Source: Euclidia mi
Lineage: Eukaryota; Arthropoda; Insecta; Lepidoptera; Erebidae
Assembly (NCBI GenBank): GCA_944739405.2
Contig: OX123209.2
Coordinates: 8,811,217 to 8,875,216, forward strand
Direction of reading: 5' to 3'
Length of the DNA stretch: 64,000 nucleotides
Below, piece after piece: positions 31,478 through 42,011 of this stretch. The translations under genes and the position numbers were made by a program. Positions within the stretch are counted from its first letter, which is position 1. Each line of letters opens with the position of its first letter. The notes below the pieces were generated by a model, which saw only the letters and a list, made by a program, of their open reading frames with translations, was not told the DNA's origin and ran no database searches.

Positions 31478-31887
31478 ACATACATACATACATAAATATC
31501 GTCACGCCTTTTAACCCCGAAGGGGTAGGCAGAGGTGTATTTCTACACCCACTTTTTGCCAGATATACTTTAGTCCCACGTAATAAGGGGCGAGCCTATT
31601 GCCGTACCGGGCACACTGCCAGACTCCGTGCTGCTACTGAGAATTTCGTGACAGAAAAACCCAATAACACTGCCCGACCCAGGAATCGAACCCGGGACCA
31701 CCCGATCCCACGCGCACATTTATGCCGCGAGACCAACGAGGCAGTCGTATAGGGTTTGATGTCGAGTTTTCCGTCTCTACGCAAAGATGGTATTTGCATC
31801 GTGTTATCCCTTAGCCGCCTCTTACGACACCCACGGGAAGATAGGGGGTGGTGACACTTGTATTCTATGCCGTCAACCACACGGCCG
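31478..31887 (-). mobile_element. Complete tRNA-type SINE with 11-bp target duplications
   Basis: GCATCCTGAGT flanks the insert at 31467-31477 and 31888-31898. On the minus strand it starts GGCCGTGTGGTTGACGG and the GTCACCACCCC / GGGTGTCGTAAGAGGC module. A tRNA-like part follows (TTGGTCTCGCGGC, GGTTCGATTCCTGGG), then the body (GGCAATAGGCTCGCCCC, CTACCCCTTCGGGG), ending in (TATG)n. A shorter relative is at 13238-13455. Confidence 0.9.
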
Positions 31888-31898
31888 GCATCCTGAGT

Positions 31899-32466
31899 GT
31901 ATTGTGATATATAGATGGGATAGCCCCGTGCTGGCTCACTGGATACGGCTGCACACGTAGGTGTCAGTCGTTTCAAGTTTTATATAAGAATGTCTTTTAC
32001 TAACACTAGGTTAAGATTTATACTTGTTTGTTTTTCGTGTGAGCGTGTGGCCACCTAGGTAAGATTTATACTAACAATATGTGGATTTTGTAATAAATGA
32101 TCTGAAATAAACTGATTAATAATAAATAATAATAATTATTTGAACTGTATTTACTTGTCAACTGTAACAAATATAGCAATGAGATCAATAACTAAATAAA
32201 TACTATTTGTATATACTACGTATAATTTATTTCATAATCCATCCCTTATCCCTCAGAATTTTAACATTGCTAATGTTTGATTTTCATGTGTCTAAGTGGT
32301 CAACACTGGTACTTATCCGATTTTCTAGTTTCCTTAAGGCAACTGATATAGCTTAACGACTGCCATCACTCATTCTAGTGGGGACGCCGCCCGGGGTTGT
32401 TTAACATGCTTAAGCGCTTAGAAATGCGTACTTACTTCCACTGGACCATCGAACTCCTCAATCCTC
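31899..32466. other. No recognised gene
   Basis: AT-rich flank of the SINE. No coding similarity was seen. Confidence 0.4.
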
Positions 32467-32600
32467 ATCTATACATATAGTAAAACTAAATTTTTTTCTG
32501 TCTGTACATTGGAAATATTTACAAAAAAATGAATGAGGGGTATGAAAGACAAGTAAAAGAACGCATTTCGATCATTTTATCTAAAAATATATCTCGTCTT
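32467..32600 (+). mobile_element. Helitron 5' end (plus orientation)
   Basis: TCTATACATATAGTAAAAC, then a CTGTCTGT stretch, matches the 5' end type at 21209. It faces the Rep relic that follows, so the two need not be one element. Confidence 0.5.
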
Positions 32601-32849
32601 CAACACGAAATGGACAATGAGCCACCAACAAACTATATTAGTATACTTCAGGATTAGAAACGGCAGTGCAGTATCTTGTTCTCAAAATTGCAGACTTCCT
32701 GAGCTTTCTCATTCGACACATTCTATTTCACAGAGTTATAGTTAGAGCAGTTGCCTCTTCTACTGTCTCATAGGCATCCTCATTGCCTAATCATCACCAA
32801 AAGAAACCGAAGATAATGGTTAATGACTAATGGCAAACTCTCCTAAGCT

Positions 32850-34226
32850 TATGTTTTCCAAGATTCTTGGACGGTTTTCTTAACGCTCGAAAATGTTTCT
32901 TATGGTTCGGGACAGTCGGTGTCAAATCGCAGCATTCTGTATCTCTCTTGTGGTTTGCACGTGTTGACAAATACGCATTTTCTTAACCCTTCTCTAAGCC
33001 TTAGATGACATAGCCTAAATGCACATTCTGTCGCCGAGACCTGGCGATGATTTTGGAGAGCACATTGTTTAGCAAATATTTCCTGCTGAAAGTTCTCTCA
33101 TCGTTCACGAAGTCTGTTTAGTGCTCCTGTTATCGCGGCCCGGATTTGTGTTGGTTCAGATTTAGCTATGTATTTGGCAATATACATTGCTACACCTACC
33201 GCTGATACTTCAGGTTTTATGTCGATATTTGCGTGCCACGGCATTAATAATCTGAGGTTATAGTCATCTATCATTCTCTGCGGGGAGCTCACACTTATAA
33301 CATGTTCTATCAGTGCTGTTCCTGCACGAGAGTTGAAATCTGGTCTATACTTGCACCAGACCAGCGTATGAATATGTGGACTACCCCTGAGCTGAAATTC
33401 GATTCTCCACCAATAGTCCTCAATATGGCGCCCCAACAATGGATCTTTGTACTCAGCTTTTAAAAGTCTTAGGAGGGCATTTAGTCTGAACATAAATTGC
33501 CGTGACATTGTAATTGGATACGATTCTATTAATGTGACTTTTTCTACAAAAGTGGGGTCCTGCGGTCCAGTGACCAGCAATGCATGTAACATGCCCGGCC
33601 AATTAAGTTCATTACATGATAGTGTAATGTACCAGTGTGGTGGTCCAAGATTACGCACCATTACCATTAACTCGCTGTATGCTCTGTGCCAGTATGATGA
33701 AGTTTCTCGAATGTTTCTCATACACAAATGAATATTTTGAAATAAATCAGACGGCCAGGCGCCATCTTGTCTTAATAGTCCCCAAACTGAAAAGTTTTGT
33801 CTGGCTTTTAGTAACTCTACCACAGACAGAGCATAAAATAAGTATGTGATAAAATGAGTACGTGGTTTGAAAAAGTCGATCATTAGCCCTACGCTCTAGA
33901 AGAATGCTAACTGGTTGAGCGGTTTTTCGTTTTATATCTCGTATAGGTAAGGTATCATTATCATTAATATTTTAACAGATTACCTCTACAATGTTCGGTA
34001 TTGAAACATCAATTGGCATTAAAAGAGTCGTGCTTATTGTTACGTCATCAGATCCAGGCAAATGGAGCATATTCAATTGATCTTCCTCGAGTTTCCTTAA
34101 ATTCTCAGATGGTGATACTAACTCGTAATCGTGCGATTCATCACTTTGTCCCACCAGCTGTGAATTTACGGTAGTGAGAGAAAATTTAAGCCCTTTTCTA
34201 GAAATAACTCCTAGAACAAAATGCAA
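32850..34226 (-). pseudogene. Helitron Rep (HUH endonuclease) domain, broken
   Basis: The main frame (33098-33883) shows HLCMRNIRETSSYWHRAYSE, MVRNLGPPHWYITLSCNELN, then RGSPHIHTLVWCK, the HUH metal-binding motif, and VAMYIAKYIAKSEP with the two tyrosines used for DNA nicking and joining. The C-terminal continuation (RERFQQEIFAKQCALQNHR) is in another frame near 33000-33100. An N-terminal piece (33972-34226) and the 33890-33970 link are also out of frame. The helicase half of RepHel is absent. Confidence 0.85.
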
Positions 34227-35590
34227 TTGTTTGGATAGTGTGCTTAGTGTGGGAAAATCATAACCATTGCTCGACTAAGCGCAATACGGCCTTTTGGACC
34301 TCGGGAGTGCGAGTCAAATAAATAAAAAAAAATCATTTTGTACACTTACTGCTACTGATATTTCATTGCAAGTCACAATGCAAGATGTAGTCCAGGAGCC
34401 AGTGATAGATTTTCATGACCAAGTTCCTCCCAATCTAAACTTCGTAAAATGCATAAGGGACTTATACTATGAATACTCGCAACCGTCAGCTGCGACTCCG
34501 TGGGTGGGGTGGGCAGTGGCAGCCTCCCACGCATGGAGAAAAAAGGTTTTGTCAGTCATTTCCTCTCATTTGAAAATTTATCAAAGTATAGTTTATGTAG
34601 CGTCATACTCGTGAACGGGTGGTATAATTTTTTATTTATATTTAACTTCATCATTTCCATCATGGTTCTGAACATTTGCGCACCTAACAATGCAGGCAGC
34701 ATTGTTAGGTGCATAATGTAAGTGGATGCTCTTGTTTTACCATGTCTATGTTCAGGAGGCTAACTAAATGAACATCAAAATTTAACTTGATTATGCTTGA
34801 GTATCATGTAAAGTAAATATATACAAGTAACATAGAAAGTATAACAGTTGCAGCACCTTACAAAAGTTTAATTGTTATGTATTATTAAAAACCTGGCGAT
34901 GAAAAAGAGTGACCTTGAGTTTTATTGCCCGTTCTTTCTCATGGTTCTACGCCCTTGCTTTGCGAACGTGGCAGTAAACGTAAATGTAGAAGCATACAGT
35001 AATAATGTTTTAAATTTGACGTTCATAAGTGTCACTTTGACTTTGTAGTATTTTGAAAGAAAAACATAGTCAGCTGACCATAGCACGGTGGATTATACGT
35101 CAGCTGGCTCATTGAACATGAAAAACAGAATTATATTTTCAATTATTTCCTCTCAACTAAACATTTACCTGGTGATCGTTTATCTGCTATTATGAATGAA
35201 AATTAATGTCAGCTTGCTGTATCTCAGTGGAAAGTTTGTCAGCTGGTCCCTTGAAATGTGTAACGCAACAGCATCTATGGCCTACTGAAACTTATCAGCT
35301 GACGACTTTTCCCTTGGCTAACAGCTAGCTGATTTTTTTTATTATTTACTTGAGTATTTCAACAATTCTCTGATAAATTTTCATCCGGGAGTAAATAATG
35401 TTTCTTAAGTTATTTGGCAGTAGGTATGTTTGATTTGAGAGTTTTGATAACAAATATAAAGTTTAATATTTTAGGAAATGTTGGTATAAGTAAATTAATT
35501 ATTGAATAATTTATTGTAGCTTATTTTTCCAATTTATAAACTTTTATTTCAATTAATTGATAAAAAAAAAACAATAAAAATTAATTATTA
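34227..35590. other. Unassigned DNA with a hairpin and a CAGCTG cluster
   Basis: GCACCTAACAATGC (34680-34693) pairs with GCATTGTTAGGTGC (34699-34712). CAGCTG occurs at 35071, 35101, 35240 and 35296, mostly as GTCAGCTG. No gene was recognised. Confidence 0.5.
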
Positions 35591-37783
35591 TTACTTACTA
35601 TCTTTTACTTGACATTTATCTAGAATAAAGTAATGTATGTTGTATATAAGATAACTTACATCGGACCTAATAATAGAAAATGTGTCGTAAGTTACAATTA
35701 TCCGTATGTGCCGCAAACTTTTAACATATTGACATGGATCTGAAATGCTATTACTGGAATCGCTAAAAAAATCACCTGGCAAACGTAATGTTGTACCGAA
35801 AGTCATTTCGGCGGCACTAATGCCGGTATCGTTCCTTGTAGAACTCCTAAGGCCGAGAAGAACTATGGGCAGTTCCTGGACCCAACTAGTGGAATCTAGT
35901 CTAGCCATGAGAGCGGCTTTCAGTGAGCGGTGCCATCTCTCGATCATCCCATTGGATTGCGGATGGTACGGAGTTGTCCGTTTCCTGTCAATGCCTAAAA
36001 GATTCATTAACTCTCTAAAAACACTACTTTCAAATTGTCTGCCCTGGTCGCTTGTCAGTTTAGCAGGGCAGCCAAAACGCGCTATCCATTGCTCAAGAAT
36101 GACCTTTGCAACCGAATTTGCGCTTATGTCTCTTACTGGGTGGGCTTCCGGCCAACCAGTTTGGCGATCTATCATCGTTACCAGGTACCGGTATTCTTGT
36201 GGCGAAGTAGGAAGTGGCCCAACAATGTCAACATGTACATGGGAAAATCGCTCAGCTACCGCGAAAGTGCCTAATTCTGACTTATTATGCTTAGTCACTT
36301 TAACGCGCTGACATTTAACACACTCTCTGGCCCATTTACCTACATCACTATTCATATTGTCCCAAAAGAATCGGTCCTTTACTAGCTTACGCGAAGTACG
36401 GATTCCTGGGTGACTTAAGCTATGAACGGAATTAAAAGCTAACTTCCTAAATTGCTCAGGTATGTACGGTCTAATCTTATTTGTGGACGTTTCACACGTT
36501 ACAGGTAGGTCGCATCCAGGCATTGTTATGTCTTTGAATATCAACTTACAATTATTATAACAACTACGAGTACGTAAGTGAACAAGTTGCTTATCGCTAG
36601 CCTGTGCTCGAGCGATTGCTGAATAATCTAAAACCGTGGGACTGGTAACTGTCTCTATGCGGGACAACGCGTCAGCTATTACGTTACGTTCACCATCAAT
36701 GTGACGTATGTCAGTGGAAAATTCACTGATATATAATAATTGTCTTACGCGCCTCGGTAATTCGTTATCGCTATTAACCTTAGAAAAAGCAAACGTAAGA
36801 GGTTTATGGTCAGTAAAAATTATTAGTTCGCGACCTTCTATCATATTTCGAAAATACTTTATCGCGAGGTAAATTGCCAGAAGCTCCCGATCATAGGTAC
36901 TGTAATTAATTTGAGTTGCAGACATTTTCTTTGAAAAGTAACCTAAAGGTATCCATTTAGAATCAACAAATTGTTGTAAGACTCCTGCGACGCACGTGCT
37001 GGACGCGTCACTCATGAGCGCAAACGGGGTATCGGGTAACGGGAACGATAACGTCGCCGCGCTCTGTAAGCTCGTCTTACACTGTGAGAAAGCATCGCTG
37101 GTTTTTTCCGTCCAAACTATCTTTGTTTTATCTTTTTTCTTTGAATTTTGCAAATATTGATTTAATTGTTCCTGATATTCTACTGCATGTGGCAAATGTA
37201 AGCGGTAAAAATTAATCATGCCTAGGAATCGTCTAAGCTGCTCAATAGTCTCGGGCTTAGGGTAATTAACTATGGCATCAACCTTGTCCTTGAGCGGTCG
37301 AATACCTTGTGTAGAAACTTCGAACCCTAAAAATTCAACCTTAGACTGACCGAATGTGCATTTTTCTAAGTTAATAGTGATACCGAACTCGTTCAGACGG
37401 CTGAAAACTTCTCGTAAGTGGTTTTCATGGTCGTCAAGGTCGCTAAATATTAAAATATCATCTATATAACAGTACACATAATCTAGACCTGCAAGGACGG
37501 TGTGATTCATAAACCGTTGAAAAGTCTGCGCGGCATTTCGTAAACCGAACGTCATGCGCGGAAACTCGAATAATCCGAACGGCGTTGTGATGGCGGTCTT
37601 CTCTACATCGTCGGGGTGTACACAAATACAATGATATGCTCGGCGAATATCTAACCTTGAAAATATTGTTTTGTTAGCCAATAAGTACGTAAAGTCATGC
37701 AACCTCGGTATAGGATAGCGGTCTGCCTTTGTAATTGCATTGAGTGCTCTGTAATCGCCACAGGGACGTATTTCACCGTTTTT
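35591..37783 (-). pseudogene. Gypsy element 2 pol: RT, RNase H and integrase
   Basis: One frame of about 703 codons. RT has SRLDIRRAYHCICVHPDD, FPRMTFGLRNAAQTFQRFMN and YCYIDDILIFSD. The connection and RNase H have TPFALMSDASSTCVAGVLQQ, YSTYDRELLAIYLAIKYF and FTDHKPLTFAF. Integrase has an HHCC finger near VGKWARECVKCQRVKV, then HVDIVGPLPTSP, RFGCPAKLTSDQGRQF and MIERWHRSLKAALMARL. After RLPGDFF it degrades and ends at 35591 without the conserved tail or a 3' LTR. The upstream part of RT is separated by the foldback insertion. With the insert removed, the frame would be almost complete to integrase. Confidence 0.85.
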
Positions 37784-37839
37784 AGGGTTCCGTACCTCAC
37801 AAGGTTAAAAGGAACCCTTATAAGATCACTTTCTTGTCC

Positions 37840-37894
<55 letters not shown>

Positions 37895-38552
37895 CGTGTG
37901 TCACCACCGATTTTCTCAGGAACGGGTGGACCTAGCAAATTGAAATTTATACCAAATACTGAGGTCTATGGTTCCTATTAGGTGTGTAAAAATCAGGGTC
38001 CTGGGTCGACCCGATAAAAAGATATAGTCAAAATTAGATTTTTGCGAAAACTTGTAAGCACCAAAATTAACCTTAATTTTCAACTTTTTTTTATTTTCGG
38101 AATTTTTCCTTTACTTGTGCTGTAAGACCTTGGTTTTGACAAAAATTGACAATTCTAGGTCAACCGTAAGTACCCTATAGGTTTTGGGTCGAAAACCTAT
38201 ATGGTAGTTCCCGTTGAACTAGAATCACGAAATTTGGCCAAAAGCAGGGTCCTACAGCACAAATAAAGGAAAAATTCTGAAAATTTAAAAAAGTTGAAAA
38301 TTAAGGTTAATTTTCGTACTTGTTAAAGCGCCCCTAATGGAGAGAAGCGATCGATAGAGACCGCTAGGGGGCGCATTTAGAAAATGTATGGAAATTGTTC
38401 CCGTCGTCTAGGCTATCGTCCACCGTGACGATTGAGTGTAAACTGGTACTAGACCCTCAGATTTAGAAGACTAGCGTAATTAGCACCAACCTCAAATAAG
38501 GTAAAATGCGTACGGAACCCTCGGTGCGCGAGTCAGACTCGCACTTGCCCGA
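37784..38552. mobile_element. AGGGTTCCGTAC foldback element inside gypsy pol
   Basis: Ends AGGGTTCCGTAC (37784) and GTACGGAACCCT (about 38510) are inverted. Beyond the latter comes GCGCGAGTCAGACTCGCAC, the hallmark of a repeat I know from many lepidopteran genomes. A (CTGT)n run is at 37838-37894. T-runs flank both sides where gypsy pol needs one A-run, consistent with a short duplication. Inside, 38050-38188 and 38189-38327 are imperfect inverses, so a transcript could fold into a hairpin of about 280 nt. Confidence 0.8.
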
Positions 38553-39269
38553 TTTTTTTTTCATAACAACATGTAGAGGACTTGCCCACGCACTTTTCGA
38601 CGGTCTACAAATCCCCATTTCTTGCATTAATTTAAATTCTTCCCTTACCTTAGCGTAGCGGTGAGGTGGCAACGGTCTGACCCTCGCATGCACCGGCGGG
38701 CCGCTGGTCTCTATAAAATGGAACACAGAATGCTTCGGCGGCTCCTTAAAAGAAAGCGGTTTAGTTATGTCTGGGTACTCTGCTAAAAGGGAATGATAAG
38801 GGTGACTTACATCTACGGTCGTGATTGACGGATCGTTACTGGCTACGATAGAAGCTAAAACATTTATGTTTGTCAGTTGGTCAATCAACCTATGCTTACT
38901 TAAATCTACTAATAGCTTATATTTGGCCAAGAAATCTGCACCTAGAATTGGTTGATGAACTTCCGCTATGACAAATGTCCATCGAAATGCTCGACGTAGG
39001 CCTAAATCTAGCACTAAACTTTTCGTACCGTATGTCTTTATTCTAGTCCCATTGGCTGCATATAATGTATATTCTTGGCACTCACTGTTCCGTAGGTTTT
39101 TCGCTAGCTTGTCACGCGGTAGCACCGAAATATTTGCGCCAGTATCGACGAGAAAGCGTAGTCCATTATTACGGTCTGTGACCCGAAGGCGGTTGTAGGG
39201 CGATATAGTACAGACCTCCGCCGCAGTCCGTACTCCTGCTAGTTTTCCTGCTTGCTCTTCCATGCACAT
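38553..39269 (-). pseudogene. Gypsy element 2 pol: protease and start of RT
   Basis: The frame from 39269 has LRFLVDTGANISVLPRDKLA (retroviral-type aspartic protease, DTG), LGADFLAKYKLLVDLSKHRL, then the pre-RT part VHARVRPLPPHRYAKVREEF and SKSAWASPLHVVMKKK. There it meets the foldback insertion at about 38553. It overlaps the end of gag (39239) in another frame, so gag-pol would need frameshifting. Confidence 0.85.
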
Positions 39270-40054
39270 GGCTCAGTGCATTTCAATGCTCTTGCACGAA
39301 AGCGATGGTGGTAAAAACATAGCCAGTCAGGACTCTCTGGTGATCTACGTGGCCTCGAAGGATCGCGACTTCGATTGCGTGAAACAGAACGTGAACGATT
39401 ACCTCCCTGATTCCATTGTTGTCTGGATCTGCCAACTTTTTCTATTTCAGCTATCTTCAAGCTTAGCTTCGTTATCTCCGCTATTATCATTTCTGTGTCC
39501 TTGGACGTGTTCGGCTGCTGCTGCGCTACTTCAGTGACGTGTACTGCACGCGTGGTCTCGAAGACATTGTCGGCTATGGTCGACAAGTTGTCAAGGTCCT
39601 TTGTGTCCGAAACTGCTAGTACTGCGCGTATCGGAGAAGGTAGGTGTCCTTGCCAAAGGATTTTCAGTGTGTCATCCGGTATCTTATCCTTGGCTAGCTC
39701 TCTCATGCGACGCAGAAGTTGCGATGGTTTTTGATCGCCTAAATCCATTTCGCTGATGAGTTTTTGTAGTTGCCGATTTTTGGATTCCTCGTAAATGGTC
39801 AACAGGCGAGCCTTCAATGCTTCAAATTTTTTTGTAGACGGTGGATCGATCAGCAAATCCGTAACTTGTTGTATCGCCTCCTTGGATAGTTTGGAGACAA
39901 CGATGTCGTATTTGGCCTCGTCCGCTAACTTCTGTGGCGCCAGCATTGCCTCAGTTCTTATAAACCACACGCGGGGTGAGTCTACCCAAAACTCCGGGAT
40001 TTTGGAAGTTAGCGATATCGCTGCAAGGTCAACCGCGGACGACGGAGTAGTCAT
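39239..40054 (-). CDS. Gypsy element 2 gag
   Basis: 271 codons, uninterrupted, starting MTTPSSAVDLAAISLTSKIP, with FWVDSPRVWFIRTEAML, QLLRRMRELAKDKIPDDTLK, a basic Ser/Arg-rich region, and a C-terminal C-x3-H ... C-x4-C type finger (PDWLCFYHHRFRARALKC). That CHCC arrangement is typical of the CsRn1 clade of Ty3/gypsy. Gag forms the particle and binds the RNA. The frame overlaps the protease frame by about 30 nt. The partly deleted relative is at 27130-28988. Confidence 0.85.
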   Translation of the reverse strand: MTTPSSAVDLAAISLTSKIPEFWVDSPRVWFIRTEAMLAPQKLADEAKYDIVVSKLSKEAIQQVTDLLIDPPSTKKFEALKARLLTIYEESKNRQLQKLISEMDLGDQKPSQLLRRMRELAKDKIPDDTLKILWQGHLPSPIRAVLAVSDTKDLDNLSTIADNVFETTRAVHVTEVAQQQPNTSKDTEMIIAEITKLSLKIAEIEKVGRSRQQWNQGGNRSRSVSRNRSRDPSRPRRSPESPDWLCFYHHRFRARALKCTEPCAWKSKQEN

Positions 40055-40110
40055 CTTCCTGATTTAACTGTTCGAACTATTCACTGCAAAATACTGTTTT
40101 AGAACGCGGG

Positions 40111-40124
40111 CGTCGGGGTCACCA
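40111..40124 (-). promoter_or_regulatory. tRNA-Trp primer binding site of gypsy element 2
   Basis: In the element's orientation it reads TGGTGACCCCGACG, complementary to the 3' end of tRNA-Trp, the primer expected for CsRn1-clade elements. It lies between gag and the LTR, as it should. Confidence 0.8.
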
Positions 40125-40125
40125 A

Positions 40126-40343
40126 ATATAGGAGGGACCTTGGGTTACGGCACTAATGTTCTAGATCAATTAAAGTCAGTGGGTTCATGTAGCACATCCG
40201 TATATTTCGATCTCACAATACTGTTCTTAGTTTAACTGTCTTAGAGCTACTCGTGAGTCAATCTAAAGTACATGGCTATATAGTGACGACATACTTAGCT
40301 TACGCTTATACAATGACAACCTTAGCATACGCTCCGTTACAAT
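40126..40343 (-). repeat. 5' LTR of gypsy element 2 (approximate)
   Basis: Immediately outside the primer site. In element orientation it would run from TGTAACGGAGCG to CCTCCTATA, about 218 bp, close in size to the 235 bp of element 1. The 3' end reads TATA where TACA is expected. No second LTR exists to confirm the limits. Confidence 0.4.
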
Positions 40344-40990
40344 AGTATAAAGAGAATACATGAAATAAAATATCTTCCATTGCATTTCTTCCCCTCCTTG
40401 TGTCGTTTGTCCTCAATGCTGAGGGGTCGTGACCTCGACGAATTACTTTCTCCTGGACTATCTTTCGCCATCTTGTCCTATCTTCGGCGGCGTGGATGGC
40501 ATCGCAGACTGTGCTGTTTAATGTGGAGCTCATTTGGTATGATCAGAGAGTTGGACTTCTGCCTCTGGGTCTTTTCCCATTTATTTTGCCAGTAAGCAGC
40601 AGTTTTTCCAGATTATCCCCGCTTTATCTCGCCACGTGTCCAAAATATTCGAAGCATCTTCTTAGGCATATGGTGGAAAGCCTCATTGAGATGTTAAGTT
40701 CAGTGGATCCCAAGCATTTTACGCCAGTCCAGTGGATCCCAAGCATTTTACGCCAACACCACATCACAAATGCGTCAATACGTAGACGGTCAGCCTTTTT
40801 TAGCGTTCAAGTCTCCGCACCATACAGAAAGATGGAGAAAACGAGGGTAGTGACTAGCTTTTTCTTAGTCTTCCGCGATATGCTCCGGTCGGTCCAGATC
40901 TTTTGTAGTTGGGACATAGCACTCTTCGCCATACCAATCCGTCGTCTTATGTCTATGTCCATTGCATTAAATAAATGTATTTCATGATCA
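40344..40990 (-). pseudogene. RTE-like LINE, RT C-terminal region
   Basis: Minus-strand blocks: IRRRIGMAKSAMSQLQKIW, SRKTKKKLVTTLVFSIFLYG, then KADRLRIDAFVMWCWRKML, RLSTICLRRCFEYFGHVAR, and AEDRTRWRKIVQEKVIRRG. This is the terminal part of a common arthropod endonuclease/reverse transcriptase. Stops and frame changes occur. A 29-bp unit, CAGTGGATCCCAAGCATTTT plus ACGCCAGTC, is doubled near 40698-40756. Confidence 0.8.
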
Positions 40991-42000
40991 AATCAGTCCA
41001 AATAAATATACCTTTACAGTAGTTTTAGGAACGTGAGATGAGATCTTTATTATTATAAGATTTATTTTCTTTTTTCATTATTTTAAGACCAATCACTACT
41101 AGGAATGTTGTTGAAAGTTTGTCTGAATTTTATTGAATTTTTTGTTTGGAATACTATGGTTACCAGTTTCTGGTAGACGTTAAAAAAATCATGGTGATAA
41201 CTTTGTTAAATTTGAGGCTTGCACATGTTCATCAAATCATTTTTTTTTCGCCTTAAGTATCAGCTGCCTACTTGCACAGAGCGCAACATTATCAAGTATA
41301 CGTTGTCTCCTGGTAGACGCTAATATGACGTAAAGCGAAAGCCTAGCGGAAAAGGCAGCGAGTGGAGATGCCAACAGAGGGCTTCCGGTTTGAATTCACG
41401 GCACGCACCAATGAGCTTTTAGAGTTATGTGCGTATTGAATCGAAAATCAACATTTGCCTCTTGCGTCGGTGAGCACATTAAGGCGTCACTCGCGGCTGT
41501 TATGAAGATCTTTGACAGTCGTTTTAGGGACTCAGTACCTATAAATAAACTGACACTAGTCTAAACCATAGAATAAAGCTATCCATTTGGGTTGCGGGGA
41601 GGTCAGACAGGCAGTCGCTCTGTGTAATAGCTAATATTCAGTCGAATCCCGTAAAACTACAAAGCAGACACCGGGTTCTAACTGGGATAACGCTTAGTGG
41701 ATGATATTAGGAACTTCAGGTTTGTTTGGAGAGTCTAATGAGACATTATAGAAGTGTTTACAAATATTTTCATTAAGTATTTTGAAGCATGCATTCTGCT
41801 TGCTTCAGAATTGTGAAGAGATATATTAAAAAGTTTCCATCTTATGAAAATATAAAAAAGTAATTAAAATGAAAAAATAAAATAAAAAGGAATATAAATA
41901 AATAACAATATTAATTATGTGTGCAAGCCTGTTTAAAATATAAGAAAGTAGGAGGTTCGTACAATATTACTACCTATGCAGGGCATATGTATACTTAAAC
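40991..42000. other. Repeat fragments, no gene
   Basis: GCACGCACCAATGAGCTTTT (about 41403) and GAGGTCAGACAGGCAGTCGC ... ACTGGGATAACGC (41600-41695) are end fragments of common lepidopteran LINEs or SINEs, but no coding sequence is left. Confidence 0.4.
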
Positions 42001-42011
42001 TAGGTAGTTGC

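Noticed and set aside
34294..34614. 106-codon plus-strand frame
   Set aside because: No recognisable domain, no splice or promoter context, and it crosses a boundary with the Helitron relic.
37838..37894. (CTGT)n run as a possible CRISPR or regulatory array
   Set aside because: It is a simple microsatellite inside the foldback element; no spacer structure exists.
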